A DNA stretch of 6,857 nucleotides, from NCBI GenBank assembly GCA_003531345.1, contig DQGZ01000032.1:1-6857 (forward strand), read 5' to 3'. The notes under the pieces are model-generated. The model was not told the origin of the DNA and searched no databases. It worked only from the letters and a program-made list of their open reading frames with translations. Both the position numbers and the translations under genes were made by a program. This stretch comes from Alphaproteobacteria bacterium (GTDB taxonomy: Bacteria; Pseudomonadota; Alphaproteobacteria; Rickettsiales; UBA8987). Positions 1-5,788 of the stretch are shown in pieces (position 1 is the first letter of the stretch; every line of letters begins with the position of its first letter).

Positions 1-68
1 GTTGTCGCAGCGTTTGGGGATTCCACATATTGCATATCCGCACCTTTAATTTCAAAGTCGATAGACAT
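1..68 (-). CDS. Unrecognised protein, N-terminal fragment (possibly AIM24-like)
   Basis: Reading the minus strand from ATG 68-66 gives an open frame to the window edge, starting MSIDFEIKGADMQYVESPNA (about 22 residues visible). The FEIKGADMQYVE stretch loosely resembles the start of AIM24/TIGR00266 family proteins, which often begin with a 'y-x-I-x-G-d-d-M-Q-x-V-e' pattern. The following SPNAAT does not match the usual 'L-x-P-G-E' continuation, so the family call is only a guess. The gene is divergent from addB, with 81 bp between the two start codons, almost all taken up by a heptad repeat array. No Shine-Dalgarno sequence precedes the start. The reading frame is plausible; the function is unknown. 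Confidence 0.5.
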   Translation of the reverse strand, partial: MSIDFEIKGADMQYVESPNAAT

Positions 69-75
69 ATGATTT

Positions 76-145
76 TAGTTCTAAGTTGTGAGTTCTGAGT
101 TGTATGTTATTTAACTAATAACTAAGAACTAGTAACTTAGAACTA
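76..145. repeat. Array of ten 7-bp units in inverted halves (hairpin)
   Basis: The spacer divides exactly into ten heptamers. Five have a GTT core (tagttct, aagttgt, gagttct, gagttgt, atgttat) and five have an AAC core (ttaacta, ataacta, agaacta, gtaactt, agaacta). The halves are inverted copies: 75-87 is perfectly complementary to 134-146 (13 bp), and 91-101 pairs with 120-130 with one mismatch, leaving a loop of about 18 bases. The array stops 4 bp before the addB ATG and 7 bp from the start of the leftward gene. It could be a decayed small repeat element, a slippage-derived repeat, a protein-binding array or an RNA hairpin in the addB leader. No promoter motif stands out inside it. Confidence 0.8.
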
Positions 146-149
146 ATTA

Positions 150-3137
150 ATGAATATTTATAAAATAAACGCATCTGAAAACTATCTAAAAGCATTGGCA
201 CAGTTCGTTTTTGAGGAATGCCGTGGCGATTATGCTGCGCTTGCGGAATGTACTATACTACTTCCCACAAAGCGGGCATGCCTGCATTTAAAAAATTACT
301 TCTGTGAGCTAGCAAAAAATAAAGCTGCCATTTTACCAAAAATATCCAGCATCGGCGAAACAGACGAAGAAGAGCTTGCCCTTGATAATTTTCTAAACTT
401 TGGTGAAGAATTGGAATTGAAGCGGGTTATCTCCAACGAAAAAAGGCTTATCATAACCGCAGAGCTGATAAGGCAAAGCAAGGAACTGCAAATTGATGAA
501 AGTGAAATAAACTTTGAGCAGAGCATAAAGCTTGCAAAAAGCCTTTTACAGCTGGTTGATGATTTCAATCGTTACGATGTTCCTTATAAAGCCCTTGAAG
601 TAATATTGCCTGAAGAACTTTCAGTGCATAACCAGAAAACCCTGAATTTCCTGAGTTTCTTTTTTAAAAAATATGATGAAATACTTAATAAATTAAATCT
701 GACTGACCAGATAAGCAGGCGGAATTATTTAATTAAAAAACTATCTGGCAATTTAAAACTCAAAAATAAAAAGATATTTATTGCTGGCACAACAGGAACA
801 ATGTCAGGAACTAGAAACCTTATAAAGCAGGCACTAACCAATGAAAATTGCTATTTTATTTTACCTTATATTGATAGTAACTTAAAAAATTCAGACTTTG
901 AGGAATTACTTCTTCACAAAGACCTGTCAAACCATCAAGCACATATAGCAGAGTTATTGAAGTTTCTGGAGGTTAGCGTTGAGGAGGTTAAAGATATAAG
1001 TGATACATCCATCCCCCTCTCCCCTTGGGAGAGGGATGGGGTGAGGGCAGAAAATAATTCAACCTCACAACGCCCTCACCCTAACCCTCTCCCAAAGGTA
1101 GAGGGGATACAGCGCATTCTTAATGAAAGGAAAAAAAACATCAGCAATATTATGCTTCCTGCATCAAAGGTGCATAGCTGGAACAATATAAAAGAAAACT
1201 CAGCAAGCAATAGTATAAATATAGTTGAAGCAGAAAACGAAATTGAGGAAGCAAAACTTATAAGCCTGATAGTGAGAGATAAGTTTGAAGAAAATAAAAA
1301 TTGTGCCATAATTACTAACAATAAAAGTCTGGCAAAAAAACTTCAGGTTCTATTAAATAATTATGGCATAAAGGGTGATGCAAGCTTCGGCAGAAATCTA
1401 AATGAATTAAAGGAAGGGAAGTTTATCCTGAAAATTGCCAACCTTATTTCCAGTGACTTTAAAATTGTTGAATTGCTCGAGGTTCTTAAGGATAGCATGA
1501 GCATAAGCAGCAATTTTAAAAACGATCTGGAATATCTTGAAAATAAAAATATCAGGATAAATAATGTTTTAAACTTATCTGACATTGACGCCAAGCAGCT
1601 AAAAATTTGTGATGAAATAAAAAACATTATTCTACAATTGCAGAAAGTTAAATGCTCCAGCTCAGCCAAAATTAAAGACCTGATTGCCCATTGTATAGAA
1701 ATTGCAGGCTATGTAATTGATAAAAGTAATGTAAATTACATTATTGAAGAAGCTTTTGAAATACTCAGAAAAATCTCAAATGAAATTGAAGGTGAAGCCA
1801 TAGAAACAAAAATATTCGCAAAATTTTTAAATGAAATTCTGGCGAGCAAAACCATAAGAGAAAATTTATATATAAATAATAAGCTACAGATATTAACCCC
1901 CATAGAAGCTCGTCTGCTTGATTTTAACTGCGTGGTATTAGCTGGGCTAAATCAGGATATATGGCCAAAAAGCAGCCCTAATAACTGGCTTTCTGAATCT
2001 ATGTTAAGTAAACTATCACTGCCTGATGATGAGTTTTATATTTCTGCTGCTGCGCATGATTTTGCTTCACTTATGCACAAAGGTGAAATCTATTTAACTT
2101 ACTCAAACCTGATTGACTGTAAAGTAGCAATAAAAAGCCAGTTCATTAACAGGGTAGAAACTTATTTTGAAACTATTGCAAATAGCAGTAATTGTGATGA
2201 TATTTACTCCGAAGGGAAAAGGTTTAAAAATTATTTAAGGCAGATGGAGGCGGAAAATATAATAAAATATGAGCCTGAAATAATAAGGGTAAAGCCACCA
2301 GAGCATGTGCGGGCTAATAAAATAAGCGCCACCGCAATAGATAAAACGCTGGAAAACCCTTATGATTTCTATGCCAAAAATATTCTAAAGTTAAGAAAGT
2401 TAGACAGGCTGGAAAAACAGCCAGAGCCAGCTGATTACGGCAATTATGTGCATCAGGTCATTGAAGATTTTACAAATTTCCATAAGTTTGATCTGGAGAA
2501 AATAACCATTTCAGTATTTTCTGATATTGCAGTTACTCTATTTAAAAGCTTTGCAAACAAGGGAGTAGCCTCTGACCTATGGATATTGCAGATGAATGTT
2601 CTGGCACCATGGCTGGTTGAAATTGAGCGGAAAAAAGCCCCCTTAATAAAAAATTTCTATAGCGAGGTTTCAGGTGAATATACTCTGCAACTTGATAATG
2701 GCAAAACATTTACACTCACCGCCAAAGCAGACAGAATAGAGATATATAAAGACGGAACTTACAGAATAATTGACTTTAAAACTGGTGAGCCACCAGAACC
2801 AAAAAAAGTTATAGAACTAAGGAAACCACAATTACTGGTGGAAGGTTTGATTGCAACAAAGGGAAGTTTTTTTGAAAACCATCACAATAATGACCTAAAA
2901 ATAAACCTATCTACTTACAAAGTAGCGGCACTGGAATATTACAGGCTGAAGAATTCAGCTGATGGTTTTGAGGTTATATCAATTGATAATGATTTGGGTG
3001 AACTAATTGCAAAAACTGAAACCGAAGCAGAATTTCTGGCAAAGCAACTGCTGGACAGTGAAACTGAATTCCTTGCCCTGCCTGACGGTATAATGCCCCA
3101 ATATAGTGATTACCTACACCTAATGCGGGTTAGTTAA
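150..3137 (+). CDS. addB: Double-strand break repair protein AddB (alphaproteobacterial type)
   Basis: AddB is the partner of the AddA helicase-nuclease; together they resect double-strand ends and load RecA at Chi-like sites in the cytoplasm. The 995-residue product has the helicase-like N-terminus (ILLPTKRA, about 36-43), an AGTTGT motif near 212-217, and the family signature AGLNQDIWP at 598-606 followed by a WLS...LPDDE...AAHDF stretch. The C-terminal RecB-type PD-(D/E)XK nuclease domain keeps its candidate catalytic residues: H768 (YVHQVIEDF), D861 (KADRIE), D875 and K877 (IIDFKTGE) and Q894 (PQLLVEG), so nuclease activity is expected. I see no C-terminal cysteine cluster like the iron-sulfur staple of Bacillus AddB. 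The start is fixed because an in-frame stop (144-146) lies just upstream; there is no Shine-Dalgarno sequence. Residues about 288-320 are encoded by an inserted palindromic repeat; without them the protein is about 962 residues. AddA, usually encoded directly downstream in alphaproteobacteria, is absent here. Confidence 0.93.
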   Translation: MNIYKINASENYLKALAQFVFEECRGDYAALAECTILLPTKRACLHLKNYFCELAKNKAAILPKISSIGETDEEELALDNFLNFGEELELKRVISNEKRLIITAELIRQSKELQIDESEINFEQSIKLAKSLLQLVDDFNRYDVPYKALEVILPEELSVHNQKTLNFLSFFFKKYDEILNKLNLTDQISRRNYLIKKLSGNLKLKNKKIFIAGTTGTMSGTRNLIKQALTNENCYFILPYIDSNLKNSDFEELLLHKDLSNHQAHIAELLKFLEVSVEEVKDISDTSIPLSPWERDGVRAENNSTSQRPHPNPLPKVEGIQRILNERKKNISNIMLPASKVHSWNNIKENSASNSINIVEAENEIEEAKLISLIVRDKFEENKNCAIITNNKSLAKKLQVLLNNYGIKGDASFGRNLNELKEGKFILKIANLISSDFKIVELLEVLKDSMSISSNFKNDLEYLENKNIRINNVLNLSDIDAKQLKICDEIKNIILQLQKVKCSSSAKIKDLIAHCIEIAGYVIDKSNVNYIIEEAFEILRKISNEIEGEAIETKIFAKFLNEILASKTIRENLYINNKLQILTPIEARLLDFNCVVLAGLNQDIWPKSSPNNWLSESMLSKLSLPDDEFYISAAAHDFASLMHKGEIYLTYSNLIDCKVAIKSQFINRVETYFETIANSSNCDDIYSEGKRFKNYLRQMEAENIIKYEPEIIRVKPPEHVRANKISATAIDKTLENPYDFYAKNILKLRKLDRLEKQPEPADYGNYVHQVIEDFTNFHKFDLEKITISVFSDIAVTLFKSFANKGVASDLWILQMNVLAPWLVEIERKKAPLIKNFYSEVSGEYTLQLDNGKTFTLTAKADRIEIYKDGTYRIIDFKTGEPPEPKKVIELRKPQLLVEGLIATKGSFFENHHNNDLKINLSTYKVAALEYYRLKNSADGFEVISIDNDLGELIAKTETEAEFLAKQLLDSETEFLALPDGIMPQYSDYLHLMRVS
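1011..1108. repeat. GC-rich palindromic element inserted in frame within addB
   Basis: Two arms, 1011-1048 and 1072-1108, are inverted copies (33 of 37 aligned positions identical, one extra C in the left arm) around a 23-base loop. Each arm also folds on itself: CCCTCTCCC pairs with GGGAGAGGG at 1015-1035 (perfect 9-bp stem, 3-base loop), and 1085-1105 does the same with one mismatch. The GC- and CT/GA-rich element stands out from its AT-rich surroundings. It is read through in the addB frame as PLSPWERDGVRA (289-300) and RPHPNPLPKVEG (308-319). From memory, PLSPWER and HPNPLP peptides recur as translations of a dispersed palindromic repeat in many bacterial genomes; I could not search for this. 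No transposase is encoded, so it is a non-autonomous repeat, comparable in behaviour to Rickettsia palindromic elements found inside genes. The six bases GATACA occur at both ends (1002-1007 and 1106-1111) and might be a target duplication. Confidence 0.85.
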
Positions 3138-3160
3138 CTCGCTTAACTCACTAGAGCTCT

Positions 3161-3166
3161 TATAAT
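3161..3166 (+). promoter_or_regulatory. Candidate -10 box for the small gene at 3214
   Basis: A perfect TATAAT lies in the 76-bp gap after the addB stop, about 48 bp before the ATG at 3214. Transcription would start near 3173 and leave a leader of about 40 bases. No convincing -35 hexamer lies 16-18 bp upstream, and AT-rich DNA yields such matches by chance, so this is only a candidate. Confidence 0.25.
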
Positions 3167-3213
3167 ATAAAATAAACCTTGGCAAATTTTGTATATTTGT
3201 TAGTTTGCTTTAT

Positions 3214-3528
3214 ATGCAAATTGAAAAACTTACATCACAGATAAACCAGCAGATAGGACTGATACAGCAAGCAGTTGCCGCAGATAAAATACCTGATTTT
3301 AAGCCAGTGCAGCAGGCGATTGATATATTTACCAGTGAAATGAAAAAGCTGGATGCGCCTTCCGCACGTCAGTATATGTCTTTACTGGCAGTCTGGGGGG
3401 AGGAGCTGCGGAAATCTTCCGAAGCTTTGAACCAGAAAATGTCTGAGATAAAAGAAGAACTCAACGGCATTCAAAGCCAGAATAAAGCTATACGTGGCTA
3501 TAATTATTTAAGAAATGACGGTAATTAG
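3214..3528 (+). CDS. Small helical protein of unknown function
   Basis: I do not recognise this gene. The 104-residue product starts MQIEKLTSQINQQIG and is rich in Q, E, K, A and L, with no signal peptide, membrane segment or cysteine. It reads as two helical stretches: a first of about 24 residues, and a second from about 40 to 95 containing LAVWGEELRKSSEALNQKM, likely a coiled coil or helical hairpin. A short PDFKP segment links them. This composition suggests a small cytoplasmic adaptor or chaperone-like protein, which is an inference only. ATG 3214 is preferred; a TTG three codons upstream (3205) is in frame, but neither has a Shine-Dalgarno sequence. The gene follows addB on the same strand after 76 bp, in the place where addA commonly sits, and converges on ubiA. 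Confidence 0.65.
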   Translation: MQIEKLTSQINQQIGLIQQAVAADKIPDFKPVQQAIDIFTSEMKKLDAPSARQYMSLLAVWGEELRKSSEALNQKMSEIKEELNGIQSQNKAIRGYNYLRNDGN

Positions 3529-3591
3529 GGCGTCAACTCACCAGCTGGTGCTACAGAAAAAGGCCTAACCTAAACGAAACTTACTATATAA
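3529..3591. other. Convergent spacer between the small gene and ubiA
   Basis: This 63-bp gap separates two converging stop codons. It contains a perfect 12-bp palindrome, CACCAGCTGGTG (3539-3550), with no loop and no following T-run on either strand. I see no intrinsic terminator here, so transcripts from both sides may overlap or end by another mechanism. Confidence 0.5.
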
Positions 3592-4440
3592 CTAACTCAT
3601 TGCAACTAATACCCACACGCCAACCAGAATATTACCTTTGAATTTTTTCATGCAGTCTGCTGGGTTGTCCAGATCAACTGACCTTACCTGCCAGAAAAGA
3701 TCAATCGCCAGTAAACTGATATTTATATAAAATAGCCAGCCTCTGCTCTCTAAAATTGCGATGAAAAGCAAAAGCAGCACCATTAAAAAATAGAATATAA
3801 AAACTGCAAGTTTGGTTTTATCAGCAAAATATAATGCCGCTGATTTTACCCCTATCTTTTTATCATCTATTTTGTCTTGATGGGCGTATATGGTGTCATA
3901 CCCCATGGTCCAGAAAAAACATGCCAGATAAAGCATAAATGCTTTAATATCTAAGCCGCCCGCTATTTCTTGCCATGCAATAAGCGCACCACAATTAAAC
4001 ACTAAAGCCAGAACAATCTGTGGAATGGCGATATATCTTTTTGCCAGCGGGTATAACAATACCAGTGGAAAGAAAAGTAAACCTATAAGTATTGAATTAA
4101 ATGAAAACTGTATAAGTATAAAAAAGCCTAGAATGCAAAGTGAGGAAAAAACCAGTAAAGCTAATTCGAGCGCAATAGTACCACTGGCCAGCGGGCGGTT
4201 TTTAGTTCGCTCAACCTGACTGTCAAACTTTCTGTCTAAAATATCATTAATTACGCAGCCTGCGGAACGCATGATAAATGCACCGAGGGTAAATAATAAC
4301 ATCTCCCGCCAATGCGCCCATATATTGGTTGAAGCAAAGCCAACACCCCACAAACACGGAAACAGAAGAAGGAGCGTGCCTGTTGGCTTATCTAGGCGGG
4401 TTAATGATATTAAATTGGTTGTTATATTTTTATTGAACAT
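3592..4440 (-). CDS. ubiA: 4-hydroxybenzoate polyprenyltransferase UbiA
   Basis: UbiA attaches the polyprenyl tail to 4-hydroxybenzoate in the inner membrane, the first membrane-bound step of ubiquinone synthesis. The 282-residue product is full length for the family and rich in hydrophobic helices. It begins with the typical RLDKPTGTLLLLFPCLWG (15-32). Both Mg-diphosphate-binding motifs are intact: NDILDRKFD (65-73) followed by RTKNRPLASG, and YDTIYAHQDKIDD (181-193) followed by IGVKSAA. The YPLAKRY...PQ loop (130-141) is also present. The ATG at 4440 lies 14 bp after the prs stop codon, so the two genes are almost certainly cotranscribed. No close Shine-Dalgarno sequence is seen; GAAGG at the end of prs is too distant. 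Ubiquinone synthesis indicates a respiring organism. Confidence 0.95.
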   Translation of the reverse strand: MFNKNITTNLISLTRLDKPTGTLLLLFPCLWGVGFASTNIWAHWREMLLFTLGAFIMRSAGCVINDILDRKFDSQVERTKNRPLASGTIALELALLVFSSLCILGFFILIQFSFNSILIGLLFFPLVLLYPLAKRYIAIPQIVLALVFNCGALIAWQEIAGGLDIKAFMLYLACFFWTMGYDTIYAHQDKIDDKKIGVKSAALYFADKTKLAVFIFYFLMVLLLLFIAILESRGWLFYINISLLAIDLFWQVRSVDLDNPADCMKKFKGNILVGVWVLVAMS

Positions 4441-4454
4441 TTACTGGAGGGTTA

Positions 4455-5396
4455 CTAACCTTCAAACAACACTGAAATTGAAGCCTCATTAGTGATGTTT
4501 TTTATTGCATTTGCAATTAGCGGAGCAATTGAAACCACCCGAACTTTTGGCTCATTCATGGCATCTTCACGCAGGTTAACACTATCTGTGATTGAAATTG
4601 AGGTAAGTTTTGAATTTTTTATCTTTTCAACCGCATTACCTGACAGAACACCATGGGTAACATATGCGGAAACTGACTTTGCGCCCTTTTCCATTATTGC
4701 ATTTGCGGCATTACACAGAGTGCCAGCGCTATCAACTATATCATCAAATAATATACAATCTCTCCCCTGAACATCACCGATTATATTCATAACCTCAGAA
4801 ACACCTGCTCTTTCACGGCGCTTATCAACAATGGCAAGTTCTGCGTTGTCAAGGCGTTTGGCAAGCGCTCTTGCCCTTTGTACACCGCCAACATCAGGTG
4901 AAACCACCATTACATTATCAAGTGACCCGAACTGAGATTTAATGTCTTTAACAAAAACTGGCGTTGAAAGAAGATTATCCAGAGGAATGTCAAAAAACCC
5001 CTGTATCTGACCAGCATGCAGGTCAAGCGTCAGCACGCGGTTAGCGCCTGCTGAAGTTATAACATTTGCCATCAACTTTGCGGTTATTGGCGTTCTGGGG
5101 CCTGGTTTCCTGTCTTGCCGAGCATAGCCGAAATAAGGGAGAACCGCAGTAATTCTGCGGGCAGAAGCCCTTTTTAAAGCATCAAGGCAGATTAGCAGCT
5201 CCATTATATTGTCATTGGACGGGTGACAGGTTGACTGAACCACAAAAACGTCTTCCCCACGAACATTCTCAAATATCTCAACCCATACCTCACTATCTGC
5301 AAAGCGCTTTATCTGGGCTTTCATCAGGGGTGTGTTGAGGTTTTCTGATATTGCCTTCGCTAAACTTGGGTTACTATTACCCGCTAAAATTTTCAT
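4455..5396 (-). CDS. prs: Ribose-phosphate pyrophosphokinase (PRPP synthetase)
   Basis: Prs transfers the pyrophosphoryl group of ATP to ribose 5-phosphate, giving PRPP for purine, pyrimidine, histidine, tryptophan and NAD synthesis. The 313-residue product is a normal-length class I enzyme. Visible motifs are FADSEVWVEIFENVRGEDVF (32-51), STCHPSNDNIMELL (55-68), PYFGYARQDRK (87-97), DLHAGQIQGFF (125-135, metal/ATP binding), the catalytic loop DKRRERAG (191-198) and the PRPP loop DDIVDSAGT (218-226). PGPRTPITAKL after the RQDRK motif fits alphaproteobacterial homologues. No residue known to be essential looks altered. It is the first gene of a prs-ubiA unit. No Shine-Dalgarno sequence precedes ATG 5396, and the best promoter would start transcription only a few bases upstream, so a leaderless mRNA is possible. 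Confidence 0.96.
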   Translation of the reverse strand: MKILAGNSNPSLAKAISENLNTPLMKAQIKRFADSEVWVEIFENVRGEDVFVVQSTCHPSNDNIMELLICLDALKRASARRITAVLPYFGYARQDRKPGPRTPITAKLMANVITSAGANRVLTLDLHAGQIQGFFDIPLDNLLSTPVFVKDIKSQFGSLDNVMVVSPDVGGVQRARALAKRLDNAELAIVDKRRERAGVSEVMNIIGDVQGRDCILFDDIVDSAGTLCNAANAIMEKGAKSVSAYVTHGVLSGNAVEKIKNSKLTSISITDSVNLREDAMNEPKVRVVSIAPLIANAIKNITNEASISVLFEG

Positions 5397-5405
5397 ATAA
5401 TATTA

Positions 5406-5435
5406 AGTATAATTTTTCTACTTTTTATGATACAA
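5406..5435 (-). promoter_or_regulatory. Candidate prs promoter, possibly leaderless
   Basis: On the minus strand, TTGTAT (5435-5430) and TATACT (5411-5406) are separated by 18 bp, a reasonable sigma-70 arrangement. Transcription would begin around 5399, only about 2-3 bases before the prs ATG. The -35 box overlaps the candidate -10 of the divergent gene. This is a motif match only, in AT-rich DNA. Confidence 0.4.
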
Positions 5436-5436
5436 T
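5428..5436 (+). promoter_or_regulatory. Candidate extended -10 for the exported protein gene
   Basis: TG-A-TACAAT (5428-5436) matches an extended -10 element. Transcription would start near 5443, giving a leader of about 17 bases before ATG 5460. No good -35 is seen, which an extended -10 can tolerate. It would also serve hemW, 2 bp downstream of the first gene. This position argues against using the in-frame ATG at 5427 as the start. Confidence 0.3.
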
Positions 5437-5459
5437 TAAGCCAAAGTACAAGTGTTTAT

Positions 5460-5786
5460 ATGAAAATATTTTTTATTATTGCAGTGATGATGCTAGAAGT
5501 TGCGTCTAGTAAAGCAAATGCACAAGTTACTAGACAAGATGCAGTTAATCATTTTAATGCCAATGTGGATGTCAATATTGGCGATGGAAAATCTTTTACT
5601 GTGCCGATAAGTATGATAGGAACTGGAGTGGCAGAAACAGAAACGGGACTAATTGGTTATACCAGACTTTGGGACGGAAAAGGGAGCAAGGACACTAACC
5701 TGAATATAAATACTGTTGCCCCTAGCGCAAATTGTGCTACGCAGGAATATTATGATGATAACCCAACATATAATTGCGGTAGATAA
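5460..5786 (+). CDS. Small exported protein of unknown function
   Basis: I do not recognise this family. From ATG 5460 the product is 108 residues with a Sec-type signal peptide: MK, a hydrophobic stretch IFFIIAVMML (3-12), and an A-N-A site at 19-21 with likely cleavage before Q22. The acidic E13 at the end of the hydrophobic stretch is unusual. The mature part, about 87 residues, is rich in N, D, G and T and predicted to be mostly strand and loop. It has exactly two cysteines, C92 and C106, flanking an acidic, aromatic segment (QEYYDDNPTYN), consistent with a disulfide loop in the periplasm. An upstream in-frame ATG (5427) would bury the signal peptide behind 11 polar residues, so it is not preferred. 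The gene ends 2 bp before hemW and probably shares its transcript. Confidence 0.7.
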   Translation: MKIFFIIAVMMLEVASSKANAQVTRQDAVNHFNANVDVNIGDGKSFTVPISMIGTGVAETETGLIGYTRLWDGKGSKDTNLNINTVAPSANCATQEYYDDNPTYNCGR

Positions 5787-5788
5787 TC

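Noticed and set aside
1011..1108. Palindrome as a CRISPR unit, intrinsic terminator or frameshift/pseudogene break in addB
   Set aside because: There is a single inverted pair, no spacer series and no T-run, and the addB frame is intact through it.
296..1669. Minus-strand open frames inside addB (296-568, 1076-1321, 1361-1669)
   Set aside because: They are antisense to a well-supported AddB frame, have serine/leucine-rich shadow composition and no recognisable domains.
3134..3151. Two 9-bp near-repeats TTAACTCGC / TTAACTCAC after the addB stop
   Set aside because: Only two units and AT-rich; likely chance and not related in period to the heptad array.
3539..3550. CACCAGCTGGTG palindrome as a terminator
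   Set aside because: It has no loop and no T-run on either side, so it is too weak as an intrinsic terminator; it may be chance.
4025..4770. Plus-strand open frames across ubiA and prs (4025-4219, 4271-4492, 4492-4770)
   Set aside because: They lie opposite highly conserved UbiA and Prs motifs and have no family resemblance.
5427..5462. ATG 5427 as start of the exported protein
   Set aside because: It would add 11 polar residues before the signal peptide and overlap the best -10 candidate.
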